A stretch of 64,000 nt of DNA from Ignelater luminosus (lineage: Eukaryota; Arthropoda; Insecta; Coleoptera; Elateridae), in contig VTPC01090689.1 of assembly GCA_011009095.1 (NCBI GenBank), forward strand, positions 65,428 to 129,427, written 5' to 3'. Every line of letters starts with the position of its first letter. Within the stretch, counting starts at the first letter, position 1. The notes beneath the pieces were generated by a model, which worked only from the letters and a program-made list of their open reading frames with translations, was not told the origin of the DNA and did not search any database. Made by a program: the position numbers and the translations under genes. Shown one piece after another: positions 26,395 through 36,854 of this stretch.

Positions 26395-26584
26395 AATTCT
26401 TTTATAAGTTCGTCATTATTTCCTAAGCAAACTAATGTAAGCGCAATTGATTGCTGTAATAGAAATTCGCTTTAGTTTTTTGTTTTGCGATTATTTAAAT
26501 TACAACCGCATCCTTTTTGTTGTACAGGGTGATTGAAAACACCGTTGTGACTTTTCTAAACGTCTCTACTTAACACCCTGTATT
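26395..26584. mobile_element. Element copy ending TACAGGGTGATTG, plus adjacent inverted ACACCCTGTA
   Basis: Positions 26395-26545 align by eye with 31430-31580: a shared TTCAACTGTTTGT, TATTTAAATTACA, CCTTTTGTT, then TACAGG(G/A)TGAT. About 60 bp after the motif is its inverse, AACACCCTGTATTA (26571-26584). The short span may therefore be a minimal element or two abutting ends. Confidence 0.45.
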
Positions 26585-26736
26585 ATTTATTAACTTTTTA
26601 GGATTTACACGCATTTGATTTATATGTATTAGATGCTTTCTCTTGTTAATTAATAATTTACAGAATAGAAGTGAAGAATATTGAACTGACATAAGAAGTT
26701 ACTCTGTGTTAACTCAACTCGTATTATAATAGCTGA

Positions 26737-27130
26737 TACAGGGTGTTCTGCATAAAACTCTACAATTGAAGTTTCCGAACCACCTTGAATAGCAGGAGCT
26801 ACGTTGTACAAATAAGAAAGAGCTAAAATAATTTCTTAAGAAATCCAACAATTGAATGTAGCGCAACTTTTAGTTTTCAATTGACCAATAAATAAGGTCG
26901 TAACAATAATAATGAGATTACTAAAAATACTACTAACAAAATATTTATTTCAACGAACATTAAAAAAGGGAGACATAATAACTATTGCAAAATAACGAGA
27001 ACTGCAATGCAACGCCTACCTTTGGTTTTCTTACTACCTTATTGACTTTATTTATTGGTCAATTGAAAAACTGAAAGTTATTGTCCATTCAGAATTTCAT
27101 AATTATTTTAATTTATCAGATAAGATACAG
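26737..27130. repeat. Foldback-like element with an internal 22-bp perfect inverted repeat
   Basis: Positions 26874-26895 and 27048-27069 are perfect reverse complements over 22 bases. Similarity extends outward with mismatches to roughly 26830 and 27115, leaving an unpaired centre of about 150 bp. TACAGGGTGTT motifs in the same orientation occur at about 26736 and 27127 on either side. Confidence 0.65.
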
Positions 27131-27139
27131 GGTGTTTCA

Positions 27140-28955
27140 TTTAAAAAGATTATTCTTCAAATCTGTCCTCTTTTATTTTATAACTGATGGCATTTTACCT
27201 TAAACCGTAAGCCAAGCTGTTGAATTTTTTGAGAAGCTTTATGCTGGCAAAATTAATAAGTGTTTAAGGAACAATCAACCACACTGAATAGATTGATTCA
27301 GAAAATCTCAGTTCTAGTCATCTGTGACTTTTATTTTAAAAGTGTTGAATAAAAATAAGTTTGATAAAATAATTTTCTAAGTATCTAGGCGTTTTGGCAT
27401 GGAAAAGTACAAGTGTGTTAGCTTAATTAGATAAACCTGTTACGGATAACAATTATATTTTCTAGATATCTAGACTGTTTTGCTTAATACTTATTAACTA
27501 GAAATATACAGTTTTTAATGTATATATAACATAATAATAATATGGACAACAATAATTTTAGAATTAAAAAAAAACTAACAATGTTAAATCAAAGTTATCA
27601 AAATATGCTTTTCAACTTCAGATGTCTGTAAAAATGACTTTGTTCGTAACTTCATAAAAAATAAATTTATCAAATTGAGGATACAAAGGCCAATTTGTTA
27701 ATTACAATTGCCCCTTTTATTTATCGATTATAATCATAAATAATTGATCGAAAACTTTCCATTCTTTTCATCAATGGATCTAAAAAAAAACATAAACAAA
27801 CAATTATTGTTTCAAATAGTAGGTTGGGAAAATGGAAATTTTATTTTTATAGCATAATTATAGCAGTCATGAACTTGATAAGCCGTAAAAAACGATGATG
27901 TGTTTTGTAGATTTCGAACTAATGTTCTAATGGGGGAGGTATACATATACATGTGCAGAACAATAATAATCATCTTCTAGAAGGAAAATCTTGGCAAACT
28001 CTCTGAAATATAAACTGTGTATTTAGGCAACTGAAAGACTAAAACAGGTTAAGGTTGGAGCAGATAATTAGAAATAATTTTACAAAAAAAATTTACTACA
28101 GTGAAGGTGGGCACCGAGCAAGTTAAGGAAAACTAAAAGCTGAGTAGCAAGAAAGAACAATCTACATTCTATATAGTTGCAAAATTTCTTTTCTATAATT
28201 ATTGGAAAGTAATGTTATTTAAAAAGATTCGTCCAGATATGACCTTTTAAAGGGAACATTTTCATACTTTCAAAACAATTTTATTGTATGCCATTAACGG
28301 ACGTGTTAATATCACTATGTAGGATTTAATTAAAACACGGAGGTTGTATCCATCAATATTTGCGCAAACCAATGCGAATTTTCATCCATATAAAATATAA
28401 ATATAGTGCATAGAACAAATTGATTATTTTCTTAACATAAACAAGTGCTGCTGTATAAGACAGTTGAAAATCATTGCTTTTACTGTACATTTTGTAAAAT
28501 ACAAGAATAGCGAGTTAATTCGAACATTTTATAATAAACAGTTTTAGGATATAAAAAACAGCTTTAAGGCATAATAACATAATTTTTGTAACTCCTAAAT
28601 GATAAATGATAATTTTGAAATGATGCGGGTGTCTAAATAAACCATGAGGTCATATTAGCAAAATGGCTAAACTCGTGTAGGTATTACGTAATAAGAGTGT
28701 GAAGAAAGGTTGTTTACTTGTAAAAACCGGTCGATAAATGAAAAGAACCAAAAAATCGTAATTATATACGTTCTATGTAATTAACCAATTCTGACATCAT
28801 TGAACATACAGGTATTCTTTTCTGAAAACGTAAATTTAATTTTTGATATTTTTAAGTGCATTTAGTCTAACTATGATTAAAAGTCTTTTTTGTCATTAAT
28901 ATAATTTAAAACAATTTAATCTTTCTAATAAGATATAATGAGGACAATTTAAAAT
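27140..28955. other. Very AT-rich DNA, nothing recognised
   Basis: No supported features. Confidence 0.5.
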
Positions 28956-29204
28956 TTAGGCATCACCTCTGTGAAACACCTCCGCATTGTAAATGGTGTG
29001 ATGTGTGTGTGTACACAAAAATTATTCTCGACTCCGACGTGTCTGACGGAGTTTCCTTGAAAAGTTATTTTTGGTTATTCTAAAACATTTACTATGAGCA
29101 TGCTTAGTAATTTGATTGTTACGTTATATAAAACAAATTAACTTTTGGTAGCTCCTGTGCTTTTTATTTTTAAATCTAAAGCAATCTCTTTTTATATTTT
29201 TCAG

Positions 29205-29301
29205 TGATGAAGTATATTATACCTTGAATTTCCCTCGTCATGATATTACTAGTGTTTTTAAGAAATTTGCCGGAATAAACACATTCGAGTATGCAAATTA
29301 A
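29205..29301 (+). CDS. Candidate terminal exon of an unidentified gene
   Basis: A strong 3' splice site (TCTTTTTATATTTTTCAG, AG at 29203-29204) is followed by an open reading that starts in phase (two bases from the previous exon). It runs 31 codons to TAA at 29299-29301, including DEVYYTLNFPRHD and SVFKKFAGINTFEYAN. AATAAA follows at 29317-29322, 16 bases after the stop. The composition is more protein-like than the surroundings: mixed charge, aromatic residues, few homopolymers. I do not recognise the protein and could not find a convincing upstream exon. It could be a chance frame; the joint presence of a good acceptor, open frame, stop and poly(A) signal is the whole case. Confidence 0.35.
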
Positions 29302-29316
29302 AAATAATAATTACAA

Positions 29317-29322
29317 AATAAA
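29317..29322 (+). terminator. Possible poly(A) signal AATAAA
   Basis: An AATAAA 16 bases after the stop of the candidate terminal exon. This hexamer is common in AT-rich DNA, so it is weak on its own. Confidence 0.3.
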
Positions 29323-29324
29323 AC

Positions 29325-31425
29325 TAAATCAGAAATTTTTTGATAAACTCGGATAAACTAAATGTTTTTCAATGTTATTATTAGTGAGGTGGTGCGATAA
29401 ACCAGTTTCATCTGGACGAAAACGTGCTGTATAATGATACAATACCAAGAATTCGAGTGGACTTTGATTCTAATTCGTAGACAACGCTTTTGGACTTTGA
29501 ATGTAATTCCCTCGACTTGGTTTTTGACCAGACAGTGATAGCCTAGTTTTTGTTTATAACGAGTTATTGTATTTATTATTATTTGTTTATTAACGGTAGT
29601 TCAAACTCCAAAATGGGTTACTTCACTAATCTATAACTAGTCATGCTATTTATTTAATAACCAAACAATACTATGTAATATGTGTTTATTTATGCTATAT
29701 TAAGAATAAATAATTGCATCTTTCTCTTTACTAAAAAGTGAAAATACTGTTATTAATTGTTATCATGCTTAAATGATTTTTATTCTTTATTGGTCGTCCT
29801 TTCGGCTTTAACGTCCTTTAGAAGTTCAATTATTACCAGAGGTCATTTGCCTTCTGTAATATTTTCAGACTAATTTCATAGCAGTTCCTCATCAGACACT
29901 AACACCTGTTTCCTGATTTATGACTAATCGATCAAATTATATTATTTGTAAATTATTACTTACCAGGGTCGTGCTAATAATTTTATTCATTCATTTCATA
30001 TCATAATTTAATAGTCATTTTTAATACTTTCCAAAAAATTCTTTTTGCTATGTCATGCAGTTATAACCAACCCTGTATAATACATAAATTTAATTTCTGG
30101 AAGTATCCTTATAGGTTGTTAACCACTTTCTCTAAACACTTGTCTAAAATATTTTAATTCGCAATATTCATCAAGAGCATGATCAACAGGAAGATCACAC
30201 CATCTTTGTTTGTACAAGGTTGTTTTATTACACATTATTATTGGTTTGTTTGGGCGTCGTCAAAAAATTCTTTTAGCATTTGTATTCGTCCTAAAAATGA
30301 ACTTTCTCATTCATCATCATGATCAATGTTTACATTTTTAGTTTCCGAATATCCTGAAGATAATTTTGGAAACAGAAGAAAAGTAACAAAAGGCACGTTT
30401 TATCGTTATAGAAGATAACGGTAGTTGCTCATTCAGAAATATTATAATTATTATAGACACTATGTCTCTAGATATGGCCTTGAAACATTGACCAAAATAT
30501 GTAAATGAGTCTAATTTTATTTTTATCTACTTATAATTTTATAAATTTCATATAGGCTTTATTAATAATAAGAAACTTTTTTTCTTGTTATTTTTTACTG
30601 TCTTTAATTTAAAATATCTTTTTATAAACCTTCCGATCACGATAGGTTTTAAAAACTTAATTTTGCTGTTTCATTGCAGAGAATTTTCAAATTCAGATGT
30701 ATTTATAGCGTTGCGCATTTTTGTTTAGTCAGTTTTCTAAGTGAGTCATTTCGTATGATCGATGTAACAAAAGCTGATGAGGCATTCTGATACAGCAACA
30801 TTAACACTTTAATTAAAAACGGCCATAGACATTATTTTAACTATGAGACAGTATCGACAGTTGTCAACTGGTTTATTTGATATCATTTTGCATAATTTAC
30901 ATGATAACACTCATATGAATTTTTTTTCTCGGAATATAAAGATGTTACCTCTGCAGAATCTTCTTAACTATAACAATTTCATATGGTGCACATATTACGT
31001 AGAGCTGTGAAGAAAATATTTCAAACGGAAGTTTGAAGCGGAATCAGAACGATACTTCTTGTTCCATTTCGGCAAGAACGACACAATTTCTAAAAACTGC
31101 TCTCGACAAACATAACAAATGTATTCAATCCCATTGCTTAAAGATCCTGGTTGGTGTTTTTTTTTGGACGTATATGTATTATATATCTATAAATATCTGT
31201 TTCATCTAGATACTATTAGATTTCTTGTAGTTTACAAGACATTTAATTTCCATAAAAATGATACAGTGTAGAAGTAACAGTTTTAGAGGTTTCATCCCAT
31301 GAAGTATCATTGCATTAAAATTTCAATAAAAGTTACCGCAAGCAACTTCTCCAAAACAAAAGACAACAGTACTGCAACCTTTTCATTCCAGAATTATGAT
31401 ACCAACTCTACTCTATTTAATGTCT
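29325..31425. other. AT-rich DNA, possible unidentified TE remnants
   Basis: An element-end motif (AACCCTGTATAATAC) lies near 30069. Minus-strand codons around 30240-30120 give a short readable stretch (TLYKQRWCDLP, LDEYCELKYF) that may be a transposase remnant, but I cannot assign it. Nothing else stands out. Confidence 0.35.
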
Positions 31426-31429
31426 TTCA

Positions 31430-31580
31430 ACTGTTTGTTTTAAAGTTTTGCTTAATTTAGTTTGCCAATAAAATATCAGTTTGGTTTGATTCAATAGAAT
31501 TAATTCCAGTTTTTGTTTTCTGAAACTGTCTATTTAAATTACAGTTATAGCCTTTTGTTATACAGGATGATAGGAATTTG
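31430..31580. mobile_element. Second copy of the TACAGG(G/A)TGAT-ended repeat
   Basis: This diverged copy of the sequence at 26395-26545 ends at TATACAGGATGATAGG (about 31560). Both copies share a TATTTAAATTACA block shortly before the end motif. Confidence 0.5.
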
Positions 31581-31584
31581 AACT

Positions 31585-34500
31585 TAAGGTTTGTAAGAGA
31601 AATGCACATCAAATACTGTCAAATACAAACACAAATTAAATGCGAGCAGGTAGTCAACCTTCTTGGTTTCTGAACAGAATTATAACTGCTGTGTAACATT
31701 TATTCTACTGTCTCCACAGTAGATGGAAAAACAAAAACGGTTTCTTTAACTTTTCAAAAAACAGATTTTGTTTTTGGTTTGCTGGAGTTTTTTCAAATAA
31801 AGAAAAAGAAGAAGCTTCTGCTTCTTCATTTTTGGATTGTGTAGGATTGAATATTTTCCTCCCAGCATCAGCATGTGAAAAGTTATAATTGATGAAAAAT
31901 TATAATTTTTCTTCGATTAAGAAAAAGTCCTGTATTTACAAGTAAGAAGTCATATGCCAATTCTAGGTCTTTTGTATGGGTTAATTATTAAGACTTTTGT
32001 ATGGGTGAGAAAATCATCTTGTAGAAAGTTAAATGATAATATTTCATGTATTGCCAAAATCTCTGAGAGTAACATAGGCTACAAAGGTTTTTGGAATTAT
32101 TTTAAACTTCTGTTACTAATTATCTTAATGGTGTAATCCGGTTACAATTAAAAATAAGATTTATGGAATTGTTGATCAGTTAACCAATAATTTAATTTTG
32201 TCCAGAGTTGATGAGAATGGTATAAAAACGAGATATACAAAGATATGTTTATAATCTAGTTGGACGAATACCCAGATGTGAAATTGTAACTCGCAATATT
32301 CTCATTTCAATAATTTCTATAACAATGAGGGATTGTGATCAAACAAATTTATTTCTGAACTTGCCCACAAGTGGTTTCTCTCCAAGATCATCACAACCAA
32401 GAATGATAAAGACTGCTATAAAGTAGAACTAGAACTTTGATGAGTATGTTAACTTAAAATTCGATGTCTCATGTGCGATCATTAAGAGAAATTGATACTA
32501 AACAATTTAAAATCATGCATAAAGACAAAAACATGTTATCAATCCAGAATGAATTCTCACCTTGTAAATGTCATTTTCAATTCAAATTTACTTTCTACGT
32601 TGATAGTAATCAGCACAGTATCTGCAGATCTTAATTTTGAAAATTATTACTCTCTTATACAAGTAGGGATCAAAACTATGCATGAGAAAATTCTTGATTT
32701 ACCATTATCAGATTGTGAAGCGCTCTTTATGATAAGCAGCATTCATTATTAATATCGATTTTGTTCTTCTTTTTGATAAATCTGATTGCCACCAACCCAA
32801 TAATATTGTATTATCGTATATCTAAACTTTAAATATTTGTTTTCTTAGTTTTTTGTAACAATTCTTTCACCTGTTATTTATAGTATTAACAAACAAACTA
32901 AAGTGAACCTGGTGGTTCTATTTTTATCACAGCCATATATAGAAGAGATCTAGAATCTCTAGCTTCACTTATTTTGGACAAAAATCTTCAACATCAAAGA
33001 GCTACTATTTTAAATTTAAAATCACAACTAATTGATAGTTTTTCAATGAATTCATTTTGTAACCGAAATGTTCCGTTAAAAAATGTACATAAACAATGTA
33101 GTTCTAATCCAAATGAACAAATGCCCTTGCGTTATGTCACTCAGAAAAAAAAACAATTTGTTTTTCATTTATTTATCATCGTCTTTATTTTATTGTTTGT
33201 GCTGTCGTTTGTTTTTTCCTCTCCGTTGAATTTTATTTCTACTGGCTTCTGTCTTTGAATCTAATCTTTATGGTACACATTACAATTGATACGATATTGT
33301 ATTTCGGGATAGTAATCAGTAGTACAACAATTTAGAGTATTTAGTGAGGTGGTGTCCTCAAGACTAAAAGTTTTGATACTAAAATAATTGTTTTTGAATG
33401 AATCTGCCTCCCAGTGTACACTGTGAAGTTGGATATCTACATTATTTATTTTAAGAGAGTAAAAGTAGGTAGGTTCCATTTGTAAAGGTCCAGAATATTT
33501 ATGGGCATCACGCAGCAGCCCGGAGAGTAAACAACTAACATAACCTGTAAGGTATTGATATTTTTAAGGTGCTAAAGAGTACTGGAAACTTTTAAGGAAA
33601 ACGCCACAACACAAAAATTCAATGCATGTGTAAGACTGAACTGGTTAGTTGACTCTAGCAAGCAGTCATATTTGAGTCGTTTGATTGGTTAATGTAGTTA
33701 GATGACGCGTGTTACACGCCTCCAAAATATTTCATTGTATTCAATATTCGTTTACATCCGGTGATGTTATTTTTAGTTAAAACAAAAAAAAGGAAATTTT
33801 AAAATTTTGTTTGTATTAAATCATTCTTCTACTACTTATCTCCTAATTTGTTGAGGCACTCGCTTTTTCTTTGAGTATTTCCAACTTTTGTTCACATTTG
33901 GATACCTATTTTCATTATATGACCGAAACTAAGATTACGATAATAGGTACCTGCATAAGTTGGTAACTTTTATACGCAAGAATTGGATATGCAAAACAAA
34001 AGATTCTATTAAGGTTTTTTCGTTGTTTACTTTGTTAGTGGTTTTCTTTAAAAAAAGTGACTTTATTATTTGGTTTCTGCCAATTTTGACGTCACGGAGA
34101 TGTGATGTCAAAACTGTTGATTTAAATATTTTGTTTACAAAATATTTTTAATTCTCCCACTTTAAAAAACATACAGTCAAAGAGGTAATAATACATATTA
34201 GACAAGAGTGGACGAAAAAGGCCCACAAAAAATTCAGAAGATGTGGAAACCTAATGCTTATTATACAATGGGAGCAATAACTACAGGTTGTTCTTACAAT
34301 TACATTACTCTTTAGGACACAACATAAGGCTCAGTCCAGTTCAGTTCGACAGTGGACAAAAAAAAGCTAAAATTTTCCCAATAAAACTTGATACTTTGTC
34401 CAACTTTTATAATTTTATTGAATTGTATCAATATCAGAAACAAAATACAATCAACTGCAATTAGTTTTTTCACTGATAAAATTCTGTTAAAATAAAACTA

Positions 34501-34600
34501 CATATACTACACAGTCAGCTAGAATCTTGTGATAATCTTAAATAATTGGAAATGCCAAACACTATCATTTTATCTTATTCCAAGTTTTTACTCGAAGGAC
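31585..34600. other. AT-rich DNA with unassigned open frames
   Basis: Plus-strand frames at 32492-32752 and 32974-33258 look partly protein-like (a hydrophilic part, then a hydrophobic tail in the second). They match no family I recognise and lack clear splice sites or promoter. They could be relics of a LINE. Confidence 0.3.
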
Positions 34601-34622
34601 ACGGTGTTGGGGGCTATTCATT

Positions 34623-34886
34623 TTATTTTCTGTCGGTATTGACGTCACCATGCATATACATAACCATTATGCGATGCAAAAAAAGAATGTAAACTTGGTT
34701 CTCGTTTATATTTAAATTTTTGTAGCTCGATTGAAATATTTTTTCTGCGAGAAAATCAAATTGTTGTAAATACTTGAAGTTAATACACAATATTTCTTTT
34801 TCGGAAATATTCTGAATTAAATATGTTTTACGATAACCATTATCTGAGAAATACCTATCAACGATGTCACTTTCAGACGAAAACAT
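34623..34886 (-). CDS. Hypothetical small single-exon ORF, 87 residues
   Basis: An ATG-initiated minus-strand frame with an in-frame stop shortly upstream. The product is mixed and moderately charged (SSESDIVDRYFSDNGYRKTY near the N-terminus, ending MHGDVNTDRK) with no signal peptide or clear membrane segment. The stop codon overlaps an AATAAA. TGACGTCA lies within its 3' end. I recognise no family. In DNA this AT-rich, an 87-codon frame can occur by chance, so treat it as a candidate only. Confidence 0.18.
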   Translation of the reverse strand: MFSSESDIVDRYFSDNGYRKTYLIQNISEKEILCINFKYLQQFDFLAEKIFQSSYKNLNINENQVYILFLHRIMVMYMHGDVNTDRK

Positions 34887-35464
34887 AAAAGCAAAAGTGT
34901 TCTAGTTAATTAAACACCTGTACAAACAATGTATGGCATCCTACACAATAATGATAAATATTATAAAAATCGGAAAATATGATAATATGAAATGTTCAGG
35001 TGTAAAACAAATTAAGTACTTTATGGTAATTTATGGTAATGGAAAAATTCTAAAATAATACAGACAATTAGAAAATGTTTGGCTTTATTAATTTGCTTTA
35101 TTGCTTAAATTGACATGCTAAATGTTTCCATCAATAATTCAAACCATTTCAATTAAAGAATACAATTTATTTATTTATTTACTTAAGAAATATGGACAGA
35201 AAACATTTTAGCTTTAAGGTTAACTAATTCTAAGCGGAATTATAATTCACAATCGTCTATAGATTACTTGTTTCATACTACATTACAACACTCATTTTCT
35301 AATATCTTTCCTTGACATTTCGCTTTCTTGGTATGAATGAATTGATCTTAAAAACTTAAAATTCCACAATTTTAAGTCTTTATATAGTTTTTCTCCCGAT
35401 TCTGCAAAATTTATTTTATTGGACATGCAAGGTTTCAATACTAATCAATCACTACAAAGAAAAT

Positions 35465-35740
35465 GTAGCTGTAGGACCGTCATTCCTAATTCCCCGAAAG
35501 GGCCGAAGACCGTTTTAGGCGCCCGTAGGATTGGGCTGTATTGTGCAGTATTGAAGATGGTTGGTTTTGTGATGAGTACAAATGACTTTTCGTAGGGTAA
35601 GATTTACAGGACTTCGGGAACCATGAGAACAAGGAGCATAAAACCCAAAAACAGTATGAACGTGTTTTTGGACACGAGGAAGGAAGGCAGGGTTGCTCTA
35701 AACAAAACAATATATGAAACAACACATTTAACAACAATTC
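35465..35740 (-). mobile_element. GC-richer segment, probable transposon fragment
   Basis: A 275-bp patch with clearly higher GC than its surroundings carries an 83-codon minus-strand frame (TKSHLYSSQNQPSSILHNTA and so on) of no recognised family. The abrupt composition change and isolated position suggest an inserted repeat fragment, perhaps a LINE end. The assignment is uncertain. Confidence 0.35.
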
Positions 35741-35859
35741 ATCAGATTTGTAAAAATGAGATACCCCAATTAATTTTTTGTTTTAGCTACGCTTGCGTTA
35801 TTAGAACTTAAACTAATTATATTGGACTAAGGAATTCTTTTGTTCTCTAATAAAACGCA

Positions 35860-36140
35860 ACTGCTTTGAATAAACCAGCTGTTGGAGAATCTTGAACTTT
35901 AATGAGATCCACTAAATGATCATTGACTGAATCTGTGTTTTGATCAAAATATATTGCAACCATAACTAAACTCTTTGTAGTTGATATGTCGGTCGTCTCA
36001 TCGATTATCAATGAGAATCTTTATCTTCTAAATTCTTAAAAAAGGGCCCAATATTTAATTTGCCTTTTTTCTTCTTAACTGTTTGGTCTTTATAACTTTA
36101 TCTTATGGGTACAAATTCTTTATTAAAGATGTCAAAATGT
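35860..36140 (-). pseudogene. hAT-superfamily transposase fragment
   Basis: Minus-strand codons from about 36020 to 35865 read FSLIIDETTDISTTKSLVMV, then AIYFDQNTDS and later LFKAV. This is the hAT RNase-H-fold block around the first catalytic Asp (IDE(S/T)TD followed by K.L...VRYFD). Upstream codons (about 36135-36040) continue in other frames in a way consistent with the preceding part of the protein, including ILGPFFKN. No BED finger, no C-terminal dimerisation domain and no inverted repeats were found. It is a truncated relic. Confidence 0.75.
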
Positions 36141-36589
36141 CAGCAAGCAAAAACAGCAAGTTGTTGTCACAGAGAAATTACACCACCTTTAGTTCAGCTA
36201 CCTTCACTCGCTCTGCCAATATTTTTTATTTTTGAAACTCTCATTAATTTTTGGTGTTTTTTCCTTGGCATTATATTTTTTTATATGCATACTGTTACCT
36301 GCATACCTTTTAGTGTGAAAACTGGATCCTCTTATTGTGACATTACAAACTTACAAAAACTTTTATTGCCTTTTTCAATTAAGAATTACCTTAGTAAGTT
36401 CTGCTGGTTCTGTTTCGGTTTCTGTTTTTGCATTTGCATCTGCATCTGCAAAATTTTGTGTTTGTGTACTTTTACTTGGTTTAGATGTTCTTATAATAAA
36501 CCTGCAATAACCCCTATAACTACCAATTTTACCAATATATATAATTGACAGACAATGCAGATGACTGACCCACCGAAACAGTGGAACTA

Positions 36590-36850
36590 CCTAATACAAT
36601 CTGATTTCGTCAGTTTAAAGAGATTTGGAATTTCTGAAAAAATGAGACTTTTGGTAATTGTACTAGATTTATCAATGGAGTACTGACGTACTAGAAATTT
36701 TGTAAAGCATAGTGAGCCGAGTGCTTGCACCCCCAATGCAACCAAATCCAAAACCCGGCGGAGCGACAAGACTTCCAAAGTTAGAAAGGGACGGGGACCA
36801 CGGAGAAACCACAATTATCGCCTTCATACTACAGGGTGCTACGCCGAACT
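36590..36850. mobile_element. GC-richer patch ending in TACAGGGTGCTACG, probable repeat
   Basis: A patch at 36690-36850 stands out by GC. It carries an open frame on each strand, neither recognisable, and ends at TACAGGGTGCTACG (about 36829), one of the shared element-end motifs. Confidence 0.35.
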
Positions 36851-36854
36851 GGTG

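Noticed and set aside
36105..36548. 147-codon plus-strand frame with many Cys and Phe
   Set aside because: Its 5' part is antisense to the hAT relic and the rest is low-complexity (repeated TTTGCATCTGCA-like DNA), so a chance or shadow frame is more likely.
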